Of a stretch of DNA of 64,000 nucleotides, positions 8,483 through 16,071 are shown one piece after another (the first letter of the stretch is position 1; every line of letters starts with the position of its first letter). Position numbers and translations under genes: made by a program. Origin of the DNA: Chthoniobacteraceae bacterium (GTDB taxonomy: Bacteria > Verrucomicrobiota > Verrucomicrobiia > Chthoniobacterales > Chthoniobacteraceae); assembly GCA_947471505.1 (NCBI GenBank), contig CANIWM010000019.1, forward strand, positions 1 to 64,000, read 5' to 3'. The notes below the pieces were generated by a model, which saw nothing but the letters and a program-made list of their open reading frames with translations, had not been told where the DNA came from and ran no database searches.

Positions 8483-9655
8483 CTACTTCCTATTCTCGTC
8501 GACGAACTCCGCCATGCGCTCCATCGCGATTTTGATCTTATCGAGGCCGGTCGCGTAACTGCATCGGATGTGGCCTTCGCCGCTGACTCCGAAGGCGGGG
8601 CCAGGGACGCAGGCGACTTGCTTTTTCTCCAGCAGGCCGAGGGAGAATTCGCGGCTGGTCATGCCGGTGGAGCGGATGTCGGGGAAGACGTAGAATGCGC
8701 CGAGGGGCTTGAAGCAGGGGAGGCCCATGTCGTTGAGGCTGCGGACGATGTAGTTGCGCCGGGCTTCGTATTCTTTGCGCATCATTTGCACGTCGTTTTC
8801 GCCGCTTTCGAGGGCTTCGATGGCGGCATCTTGCGCCATGGTGTTGGCGCAGAGGATGGCGTATTGGTGGACTTTCATCATGGCTTCGGTTAGGGCGGCG
8901 GGGGCGCAGGCGTAGCCGATGCGAAAGCCGGTCATGGCGAAGGCTTTTGAGAATCCGTGGAGGAAGACGCAGCGGTCTTTCATGCCGGGGAGGGCGGCGA
9001 TGCTGAAGTGGGATGCGCCGTCGTAGGTGAGTTCGCTGTAGATTTCGTCGGTGAGGACGATGAGGTCGTGGGCCACGCAGAGCTTGGCGATTTTCTCCAG
9101 CTCCTCGCGGGTCTGGGTCGCGCCCGTGGGGTTGCATGGGAAGTTCATCATCAGCACTTTCGATTTGGGGGTGATGTGCTTGGCGAGTTCCTCGGCGGTC
9201 ATGCGGAAGTTATCCACGGCGTGAGTGGGCACGGCGACGGGGATGCCGTGGGCCATGACGACGCTGGGGCTGTAGCTGACGTAGCAGGGCTCGTGGTAGA
9301 GCACTTCGTCGCCGGGATTGACGAGCGCGCGGAGTGCGAGGTCGAGCGCTTCGCTGACGCCGACGGTGACGATGATTTCTGTCTTCGCGTCGTATTTTAC
9401 GGCGAAATGTTTCGCGACGTATTCGGCGATGCACTCGCGCAGGCGGGGCAGTCCGAGGTTACTGGTGTAGCCGGTGTGCCCGCGCTCTAGCGAGTAAATG
9501 GCGGCCTCGCGGATGCGCCAAGGCGTGTGGAAGTCGGGCTCGCCGATGCCGAGCGAGATGACGTCCTTCATGCTCTGGACGATCTCGAAGAAGTCCCGGA
9601 TGCCGCTGCGCGGAATGTCCCGGATGTGGTTTGCGATGTGTTTGGAAATGGTCAT
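8483..9655 (-). CDS. PLP-dependent class I/II aminotransferase
   Basis: The 390-residue protein belongs to fold-type I aminotransferases. Visible landmarks are GIGEPDFHTP near the N terminus, the substrate/PLP loops TVGVSEALDLALRAL and NFPCNPTGATQTREEL, the DEIYSELTYDG segment with the pyridine-N Asp, and the PLP-lysine motif HGFSKAFAMTGFRIGY. It probably transfers an amino group between an amino acid and 2-oxoglutarate or pyruvate; the substrate cannot be told. The gene lies 161 bases downstream of an Lrp/AsnC regulator on the same strand, a common pairing that suggests amino-acid-responsive control. Confidence 0.9.
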   Translation of the reverse strand: MTISKHIANHIRDIPRSGIRDFFEIVQSMKDVISLGIGEPDFHTPWRIREAAIYSLERGHTGYTSNLGLPRLRECIAEYVAKHFAVKYDAKTEIIVTVGVSEALDLALRALVNPGDEVLYHEPCYVSYSPSVVMAHGIPVAVPTHAVDNFRMTAEELAKHITPKSKVLMMNFPCNPTGATQTREELEKIAKLCVAHDLIVLTDEIYSELTYDGASHFSIAALPGMKDRCVFLHGFSKAFAMTGFRIGYACAPAALTEAMMKVHQYAILCANTMAQDAAIEALESGENDVQMMRKEYEARRNYIVRSLNDMGLPCFKPLGAFYVFPDIRSTGMTSREFSLGLLEKKQVACVPGPAFGVSGEGHIRCSYATGLDKIKIAMERMAEFVDENRK

Positions 9656-9816
9656 TTGAAAAATAGAGATTGGTTGCGTTTGTGTGTGCGACGGTTCGGT
9701 GTCGGGAGGCTTGCCGCGCGCGGGTTCCGCTCCGTCTTTTTATTGAAAAGACACCCCGGCGCGGCGACGCGCAATCGCCGCCGCTCGTGCGTTCAAACTC
9801 TCTGCCATCGTCCACA

Positions 9817-10296
9817 TCACGGTGCGACTGCGAGCCTCTGCGGCCCAACCTCCCGTCTGAGTTCCACTCCGTTTTCTTTGTAAGCCTTGAGGCGAAAATG
9901 GGTGACGGTGCTGATGACGCCTTTGAGCGTGCTCAGCTTCTCCGAAACGAAGCCCGCGACTTCGTGCAGCGTCGCGCCTTCCACGACGACGTGGAGGTCG
10001 TAGCCACCGCTCATGAGGTAGCAGCTCAGCACCTCGGGGAAGCGCGCCACGCGCTCGGCGGTCTTATCAAATCCGCCCTCGCGCTCCGGCGTGAGTTTCA
10101 CCTCGATGAGCGCCGTCACGCGCTCCTTCGCGACCTTCTGAGGGTCCACGACGGCTTGGTAGCCGAGCACGACGCCGTCTGCCTCCAGCTTCGCAATACG
10201 CGCGATAACTTCGGCCTCGGTCAGGTTCGCAGACTTGGCGAGGTCGCTGACGGAAGCACGGGCATTGTTGCGCAGAAGTGGCAGAATTTTATCCAT
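9817..10296 (-). CDS. Lrp/AsnC family transcriptional regulator
   Basis: The product is 159 residues from the ATG at 10294-10296 (MDKILPLLRNNARASVSDLA); 20 extra upstream in-frame residues do not fit the family. An N-terminal winged helix-turn-helix (about residues 3-55, ASVSDLAKSANLTEAEVIARI) is followed by a RAM/AsnC ligand-binding domain (about 65-145) with VLSCYLMSGGYDLHVVVEG. Members sense amino acids and form octamers. It probably regulates the downstream aminotransferase and perhaps the divergent ABC permease gene, with which it shares a promoter region of about 100 bases. Confidence 0.9.
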   Translation of the reverse strand: MDKILPLLRNNARASVSDLAKSANLTEAEVIARIAKLEADGVVLGYQAVVDPQKVAKERVTALIEVKLTPEREGGFDKTAERVARFPEVLSCYLMSGGYDLHVVVEGATLHEVAGFVSEKLSTLKGVISTVTHFRLKAYKENGVELRREVGPQRLAVAP

Positions 10297-10399
10297 GAAA
10301 GGCGTGGAGAAGTCGGCGGGAAACCGCTGCGCGGCAAGCCAAAAGAGCGGCGACACACAGATTGATTCTCCCTACCAAGCCGTGTAGTGCCATCCTCCA

Positions 10400-11929
10400 T
10401 TGAAGGCCCTCTTCGCCATTCTCGTCCGTGCTCTCCGTGAGCACACCCGCTCTCGCGCGCTCGCTGTCGCACGCGGCGGCTTTGCGGCGATGATCGTCTG
10501 GCTCCTTGCGACGCAAAACTGGGATAATGTTGTCGCGCCCGGCCTCAATTTCCTTTTCGGAGTGCTGGTGATGAACGTCATTTTCATCCTCGTTGCCGCG
10601 ACGAGTTACTTCTCGTCCGCCATCACAGAGGAAAAGGAGGAAGGCACCATCGCGCTGCTTCAAATGGCGAACGTGAGCCCCACGGGACTGCTCCTCGCGA
10701 AGTCCGGCACGCGCATCCTCGAAGGTCTGCTGCTCCTCGCCGTGCAGTTCCCCTTTGCCCTGCTCGCCGTGACGCTCGGCGGAGTGGCTTGGGAGCAAGT
10801 CGCTGCGGCCTATCTCGCACTGGTCGCGTTCGTTTTCATGGCGGGGAATCTCGCGTTGCTCGCCTCGGTGGTCGCCTCGCGCGCAACGACGGCGGCGTTT
10901 GGCACGGCGGGCTTGCTCCTGCTCGTCTTCTTTGGGGACGACTTGCTCGCGCTGCCCGCGAGACTCATGGGGATACAGGTCCGCATCGCGAATTGGCAGG
11001 CGCTCAATCCATTCACACGCCTCCGCGATGTCACCTCGCTTCTGTTCGCCGGGCCTATCGTGGAGGCGCACTTTTGGAATAGCATCCTCGTCGGCACCGC
11101 TGCGTTCGTCGCGGCGCGTATGTTGTTCGAGCGCTTTAGCCAGCCGACGGCTGAGGGTGCTCCTGGCTGGATGAGCCGCTTTTTCTCCACCTCGGAAGAT
11201 CGGCAGCTCGCAGCTCGCCCCATCAGCCACATGGCGATCGAGTGGAAAGACTACGACTTCCTATACGGCGGCGACCGATTCCTGCGCTGGAAAGTCCGCG
11301 CATACATCATCATCGCCGGAGTCTTATCCCTCCCGGCGCTCGTGCGCTGGGACCGCCATACACTCCTGCTGATCGGTGGAAATATGGTGCTCACCGGAGT
11401 GCTCGGGCTGTTGTTCGAGACATGTTTCATCGCCTCCCGTATGTTCAGCTATGAGCGCCAAACGAAGACGCTCGCCACCCTCTTGCTCATCCCCGATATG
11501 AAGACGGAATCGCTCATCCACTGGAAGGAGCAAGTCGCCGTTCTCATGCTGCGCCCGGTCCGCTTGATGCTCGGCAGTGGCTTGCTCGTCGCCTTTCTCG
11601 GCGTGTTGTACGCCGGGTTCACTACAGCGATGGTCGTCACAGCATTCGCGACGCCCGTAATGCTGCTGCTGTTCTGGCCCTTTGCTATTTTCTACATTCG
11701 CCTGCTGCGAAACTTAATCATCCACCTTTCGCTCCGCGTCTCGTGGGGCAGCATGGCGCTCGGGTTCAGCCTTTGGTTGCTCTTCATCCTCCTTACGGTC
11801 TCTCTGTTCTCTCTCGTGTCGCCAGTTTTGAGCTTCTGGCTGTCGCTCATTCCCACCAGCTACCTCAGTGATTACATCGCACGAAAAAACGTCGCACTCA
11901 TCCAAGAAGTCGCCTGCAAGGAGGGCTGA
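10400..11929 (+). CDS. ABC-2-type transporter permease, multi-pass membrane protein
   Basis: The 509-residue, highly hydrophobic protein has about 10-12 predicted membrane spans. The pattern YFSSAITEEKEEGTIALLQMANVSP near residue 75 is the conserved post-helix region of ABC-2 permeases of the Nat/YhaP type. A later segment (SRMFSYERQTKTLATLLLIP) repeats this arrangement, so the protein looks like two fused or duplicated permease halves. No ATPase gene is next to it, so the partner must be encoded elsewhere. The frame opens with TTG at 10400; no upstream ATG is available in frame. The substrate is unknown. Confidence 0.8.
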   Translation: MKALFAILVRALREHTRSRALAVARGGFAAMIVWLLATQNWDNVVAPGLNFLFGVLVMNVIFILVAATSYFSSAITEEKEEGTIALLQMANVSPTGLLLAKSGTRILEGLLLLAVQFPFALLAVTLGGVAWEQVAAAYLALVAFVFMAGNLALLASVVASRATTAAFGTAGLLLLVFFGDDLLALPARLMGIQVRIANWQALNPFTRLRDVTSLLFAGPIVEAHFWNSILVGTAAFVAARMLFERFSQPTAEGAPGWMSRFFSTSEDRQLAARPISHMAIEWKDYDFLYGGDRFLRWKVRAYIIIAGVLSLPALVRWDRHTLLLIGGNMVLTGVLGLLFETCFIASRMFSYERQTKTLATLLLIPDMKTESLIHWKEQVAVLMLRPVRLMLGSGLLVAFLGVLYAGFTTAMVVTAFATPVMLLLFWPFAIFYIRLLRNLIIHLSLRVSWGSMALGFSLWLLFILLTVSLFSLVSPVLSFWLSLIPTSYLSDYIARKNVALIQEVACKEG

Positions 11930-11987
11930 GACGAGTGCATCGTGGACATCTCGCTGCGAAACGCGCTACACAGCGGCGAGATTCACT

Positions 11988-12620
11988 TTGAATAACGAAC
12001 CGCACAACACGTCCAACGGAGAGCCCGGCATTCCTGCCGAGAGCGCGAACGATCTCGCCTTGGTCGCCAGCGCACAGAGCGGGGATACTGTGGCGTTTGA
12101 CACGCTCATTACCAAATACCGACAACGCTGCTTTGCCATGATTTACCACATGACCAGAAACGAAGAAGACGCTTGGGACCTCGCCCAAGATGGCTTCGTG
12201 AAGGCGTGGAAGAGCCTCGCGAACTTCCGTGGGCAGTCGGGCTTTTATACGTGGCTTTATCGCATCATGACGAATGTAACGCTCGACTGGCTGCGCAAGA
12301 AACACATCCGGGGCGGGCAGGAGTTCGACGACACTATCGGCCTCCGCAAAATCGAGCCCGCCGCCACGACCGCGCCCAAGCCGACGATGGAGCCCGCCGC
12401 ACGCATGGCCGACGCGGAGATACGCCAGCGCATTGATGCGGCCATCGAGAAACTCTCGCCGGAGCACCGCGCCGTCATCGTCCTCCGCGAGATCGAGGGG
12501 CTCGAATACCAAGAAATCGCCGACGCTCTCGGCTGCTCCATCGGCACCGTCATGTCCCGCCTATTTTACGCCCGCAAGAAACTGCAAACGCTACTCCAAG
12601 ACATCTATGAACAACTCTGA
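11988..12620 (+). CDS. RNA polymerase sigma factor, ECF (sigma-70) family
   Basis: Region 2 is seen in AFDTLITKYRQRCFAMIYHM and AWDLAQDGFVKAWKSLANF, and region 4 in LSPEHRAVIVLREIEGLEYQEIADALGCSIGTVMSRL. The product is about 210 residues from a proposed TTG at 11988. The frame is open upstream to an ATG at 11868, which would overlap the permease gene by 62 bases and add a Ser/Lys-rich leader, so the later start is preferred, but this is not settled. Its 3' end overlaps the putative anti-sigma gene by 14 bases, indicating translational coupling. It resembles RpoE-like ECF factors that answer envelope signals. Confidence 0.85.
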   Translation: MNNEPHNTSNGEPGIPAESANDLALVASAQSGDTVAFDTLITKYRQRCFAMIYHMTRNEEDAWDLAQDGFVKAWKSLANFRGQSGFYTWLYRIMTNVTLDWLRKKHIRGGQEFDDTIGLRKIEPAATTAPKPTMEPAARMADAEIRQRIDAAIEKLSPEHRAVIVLREIEGLEYQEIADALGCSIGTVMSRLFYARKKLQTLLQDIYEQL

Positions 12621-13098
12621 ACCGACACTCACAAAGCTGGAGGAGACTCTCACCGCCTACCTCGACGGGAAGCTCTCGCCCGCAGAAGCCGCTGTGTTTG
12701 AAGCCGCGCACCCCGAAGTCGCCGCCGAACGTCGCCAGCACGAACAACTGCGGGCAGCATTAGCAAAAGAGGCGCCCGCACTTTCGCACGGCGATTTTTT
12801 CAACCACCAAATCCTCCGCGAGATCAGCCCCGCGCCCGCGCCTTTGGCGGTAAAGCGCACGGCATTCCCGCTTTGGCGGCTCGCCGTTGGCGCTGCGGCC
12901 TGCCTGCTCGCAGCGGCGGGGATTTTCTTCACGTTTGTCGGCCCGCAAAAATCCCGCAACAGCGACTACTTCGCCCAAGTCCTCAGCGTGAAAGCGGGCG
13001 ACCCGGACATCACGGCGCAGCTCGTCGAAGCCGGTGGTGTGGCTGTCGTGTGGATTGACGGTCTCGACGCGCTCCCTACCAACTACGTGCTGGAATGA
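12607..13098 (+). CDS. Putative anti-sigma factor, single-pass membrane protein
   Basis: The 163-residue protein starts inside the last codons of the sigma gene (ATG 12607-12609, stop of sigma at 12620). The N-terminal half (ETLTAYLDGKLSPAEAAVFE) resembles zinc-finger-like or RseA/ChrR-like anti-sigma N-domains, but the usual HxxxCxxC zinc motif is absent. A transmembrane segment follows (about residues 80-103, LWRLAVGAAACLLAAAGIFF), then a short extracytoplasmic tail. Position, overlap and topology suggest it holds the sigma factor at the membrane. Direct family recognition is weak. Confidence 0.65.
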   Translation: MNNSEPTLTKLEETLTAYLDGKLSPAEAAVFEAAHPEVAAERRQHEQLRAALAKEAPALSHGDFFNHQILREISPAPAPLAVKRTAFPLWRLAVGAAACLLAAAGIFFTFVGPQKSRNSDYFAQVLSVKAGDPDITAQLVEAGGVAVVWIDGLDALPTNYVLE

Positions 13099-13526
13099 AG
13101 CACCTCGCCGCCATTTTCCTGTTCCTCGCCGCCACGGCCATCGCAGACGACAAAGTCTGGAGCGCCGTCGTGCTCGCCAGTAACCCGGCAAAGGGCACAG
13201 CGCCGAAAGCCCCGCCCGCCGAACTCGCGCCATTTGCCGCGAGGCTGAACAAAGTTTTCGGCTACCAGCAGTTCGAGATTCTCGGCTCCGCGACGAAGGC
13301 GATGGACGATCAAAAAGAACGCTGGCTCGTGCCCAGCCAGAACTTCTGGGTCGGTGCGCTCGCCCGCAGAGAAGGCGCGGGGTATCTGCTCAACCTTGAG
13401 TTTTACCACGACAAACGCCGCATCGTAGAGACCGAGGCCAAGCTCGGCCTCGACAGCCCGCTCTTCGTCCGTGGCCCGATGCACGAGCGCGGCCAGCTCA
13501 TCGTAGTTTTTGAGGTGAGGAAGTAG
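13095..13526 (+). CDS. Small secreted protein of unknown function
   Basis: The 143-residue product has a signal peptide (MKHLAAIFLFLAATAIA, cleavage near residue 17) and a soluble remainder with KVFGYQQFEILGSATKAMDD and YDK-like strands. Its ATG overlaps the stop of the anti-sigma gene by four bases (ATGA), so it belongs to the same transcript. I do not recognise a family. A periplasmic partner of the sigma/anti-sigma pair is possible from context only. Its 3' end overlaps the convergent photolyase gene by 29 bases. Confidence 0.75.
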   Translation: MKHLAAIFLFLAATAIADDKVWSAVVLASNPAKGTAPKAPPAELAPFAARLNKVFGYQQFEILGSATKAMDDQKERWLVPSQNFWVGALARREGAGYLLNLEFYHDKRRIVETEAKLGLDSPLFVRGPMHERGQLIVVFEVRK

Positions 13527-14949
13527 CGCGCTCGCCTTTGAGCGAAGCAAACGCAGCGAGCGCGGCAATCCTTGCGGCTCCGTGGTCCACGATGGGGCGC
13601 GGGTAATCGCGCCCGAGGACGACGCCCGCCGCGGCCAGCGTCTCCGCCGGAGCCTCCCACGGGCGATGCAGCCAGCGAAGCGGCACGCGCTTCAACTCCG
13701 GGCACCAGCGATGCACATAGAGCCCTTCGGCATCGAACTTCTCGCCTTGGCTGGAAGGATTGAAGACGCGGAAATACGGTGCAGCGTCCGCACCGCAGCC
13801 CGCCGTCCACTGCCAGCCGAGCGTGTTCTGCGCGAGGTCCGCATCCACGAGCGTGTCCCAAAACCACCACGCCCCTTCCGTCCACGAAATGAGCAGATCT
13901 TTGACAAGGAACGACGCCACAATCATCCGCACGCGATTGTGCATCCAGCCCGTCGCCCACAGCTCCCGCATCCCGGCATCCACGATAGGATAGCCCGTCT
14001 GTCCGCGCTGCCACGCCGTCAGAGCCTCCACATTTTCCCGCCACGGGAATCGCTCAAACTCAGGGCGCAGCGGCTCCTGCGGCGTGTGTGGAAAATGATA
14101 GAGCAAGTGATGGGAAAACTCGCGCCAGCCGATCTCCGTAAGGAATCTCGACTCGCGCCAGCCAGGCAACTCGGCACCACGCGCCGCGTGCCAAATCTGC
14201 CTCGGACTGATCTCCCCAAAATGCAGATGCGGCGACAGACGCGAAGTGCCCGGCACGCTCGGGATGTCGCGTGTCGTGCCGTAGTGCGTGGCAGTTTCGC
14301 GTAGAAAATGGGCGAGGCATTTGTGGGCGCTCCCCTCCCCCGGCGTCCACGCGGCACGCATCCCAGCGGCCCAGTCGATACGTGGCAGGAGCTCCAGCGC
14401 ATCGAGCGGCAGAGACTCCGGCCAGCGAGCGGGCGCTGGGATGTGCTTCGGCGCGGGCAGAGGCTCTGCGGGGTCTTGCTTCGTGAGGCAGTGACGCCAA
14501 AACGGAGTGAACACTTGGAACGGTTTCTTGGATTGGTTCTGAATGGTCCACGGCTCGTGCAGCAGCGCACCGCAAAAGCTCTCCGCCTTTAGCCCGGAAC
14601 GAATCAGAGCGTCTTTGATCTTCGCATCTCGCGAGATGACGGCTGGCTCGTAACGGCGAGTCCAACAGACGGCATCCGCTCCAGTTTCCTCCGCCAACGC
14701 GAGCAGCGTCTCCAGCGCCGGGCCTCGCCGGATGATGAGCCGCGAGCCAACGCCACGGAGCGATTCGCCTAGCGATTGAAGCGACTGATACAGCCACCAG
14801 CGCGTAGCGCTGCCGGGTCGCCAAGGCTCCTCCGACTCGGGTTCCCATATAAAGACAGGCACGACCGCCCCCTCCGCGATGCCGCTTTGGAGCGCGGGAT
14901 GATCGCCGAGCCGTAGATCGAGCCGAAGCCAGAGGATGGTACATTTCAT
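13498..14949 (-). CDS. phr: Deoxyribodipyrimidine photo-lyase / cryptochrome family
   Basis: The 483-residue protein is taken from the ATG at 14947-14949 (MKCTILWLRLDLRLGDHPAL), the standard photolyase opening; 37 upstream in-frame residues do not fit. The N-terminal antenna alpha/beta domain spans about residues 1-130. The C-terminal FAD-binding helical domain contains TSRLSPHLHFGEISPRQIW, the loop GYPIVDAGMRELWATGWMHN and the segment WDTLVDADLAQNTLGWQW. These are the class I CPD photolyase/cryptochrome signatures; blue light repair of pyrimidine dimers is the likely activity. The gene is divergent from sppA and its tail overlaps the secreted-protein gene by 29 bases. Confidence 0.93.
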   Translation of the reverse strand: MKCTILWLRLDLRLGDHPALQSGIAEGAVVPVFIWEPESEEPWRPGSATRWWLYQSLQSLGESLRGVGSRLIIRRGPALETLLALAEETGADAVCWTRRYEPAVISRDAKIKDALIRSGLKAESFCGALLHEPWTIQNQSKKPFQVFTPFWRHCLTKQDPAEPLPAPKHIPAPARWPESLPLDALELLPRIDWAAGMRAAWTPGEGSAHKCLAHFLRETATHYGTTRDIPSVPGTSRLSPHLHFGEISPRQIWHAARGAELPGWRESRFLTEIGWREFSHHLLYHFPHTPQEPLRPEFERFPWRENVEALTAWQRGQTGYPIVDAGMRELWATGWMHNRVRMIVASFLVKDLLISWTEGAWWFWDTLVDADLAQNTLGWQWTAGCGADAAPYFRVFNPSSQGEKFDAEGLYVHRWCPELKRVPLRWLHRPWEAPAETLAAAGVVLGRDYPRPIVDHGAARIAALAAFASLKGERATSSPQKLR

Positions 14950-15069
14950 ACAATCAAAACGCCGCCGCCCGCGATGGAGATGCAAGGCGAATCCTCCAAT
15001 CGAAAAACAGATACACGAATGGGGAGAAACGCGGTTGATGTCTGCGCGGCTTTCTCTCACGGTGCCCGC

Positions 15070-16068
15070 ATGGCCAATGAAAAACGTTTCGGCTGCCTCG
15101 GCATTTTGCTCACGGTGGTCCTCTGTCTCAGTCTGCTCTTTAATGTGCTCTTCGTCGTCGGTGGTGTCTTCGGGATGACGGGGAATTCGCTCCTTTTACA
15201 CGAGCATCCGCTCACTCCGCCCTTGAGCGTCGGCTTGAAGACAAAGATTGCCGTCATCCGCCTCTCAGGGCTCATCTCGAACTTCGGCGGAGGCAGCATC
15301 GGGGAATCAATGGTCGAAGATATCAAAATCCAGCTCGACTACGCGGTGCAGGACCAGGATGTGAAGGCCATCGTGCTAGCGATCGACTCACCCGGCGGCG
15401 AAGTCACCGCGAGCGACATCATCTACAATGCAGTAAAAGCGGCGCGGACGAAAAAGCCCATCGTCGTCAGCATGGGCTCTACGGCAGCAAGCGGCGGCTA
15501 CTACGTCGCGTGCGGCGCGAGCTACATCGTAGCACACGATACAACGTTTACCGGGAGCATCGGCGTGATCATGCAGACGCTCAATTACTCGGAGCTTTTC
15601 GGCAAGGTGGGGCTGGAGATGGTGACGTTCAAAAGCGGAAAATTCAAAGACATGCTGAGCGGCTCACGCGTGCTCGGGGACGAGGAGAAAACCTACGTCC
15701 AGAGCCTCGTGATGCAGACCTACAGCAAGTTCGTCGGAATCGTCGCCGAGGAGCGCAAACTCGTCGAAGCAGAGTTGCGCTCAGGTGTCGCCGATGGCCG
15801 AGTGCTATCCGGAAAAGATGCGTTTACCGCGAAGCTCATCGACCAAGTGGGCGACTTCGAGGCGGCCGTGAAAAAGGCGCAGGAACTCGGTCAAGCCCCC
15901 GGCGCAGCAGTCGTGCGCTACCAGCTCCCAGCAAACTTCGGGCGATACCTGAGCCTCCTCGGGAAGTCCGAGCCGCCAAAGAAAATCGAGATTCAAATCG
16001 CGCCGACTAACGGACTGAACTTGCAGCCCGGCCAACTCTATTTGCTCCCCGGAATCTTCGCACAGTAG
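15070..16068 (+). CDS. sppA: Signal peptide peptidase SppA (36K type)
   Basis: The 332-residue protein is taken from the ATG at 15070 (MANEKRFGCLGILLTVVLC). An N-terminal membrane anchor (about 10-38) precedes a ClpP/crotonase-fold protease domain. The Ser/Lys dyad can be placed: S141 in STAASGGYY and K193 in KSGKFKDM. Their spacing of 52 residues equals that of Bacillus SppA (S147/K199). The oligomeric enzyme degrades released signal peptides in the membrane. An M1 aminopeptidase begins three bases after its stop, so the two are probably one operon for peptide turnover. In-frame codons back to 14974 are unlikely to be translated. Confidence 0.93.
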   Translation: MANEKRFGCLGILLTVVLCLSLLFNVLFVVGGVFGMTGNSLLLHEHPLTPPLSVGLKTKIAVIRLSGLISNFGGGSIGESMVEDIKIQLDYAVQDQDVKAIVLAIDSPGGEVTASDIIYNAVKAARTKKPIVVSMGSTAASGGYYVACGASYIVAHDTTFTGSIGVIMQTLNYSELFGKVGLEMVTFKSGKFKDMLSGSRVLGDEEKTYVQSLVMQTYSKFVGIVAEERKLVEAELRSGVADGRVLSGKDAFTAKLIDQVGDFEAAVKKAQELGQAPGAAVVRYQLPANFGRYLSLLGKSEPPKKIEIQIAPTNGLNLQPGQLYLLPGIFAQ

Positions 16069-16071
16069 GTC

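Noticed and set aside
9734-9752. Short stem GTCTTTT/AAAAGAC upstream of the aminotransferase gene
   Set aside because: The 7-bp AT-rich stem is weak and lies in a promoter region; it is likely chance.
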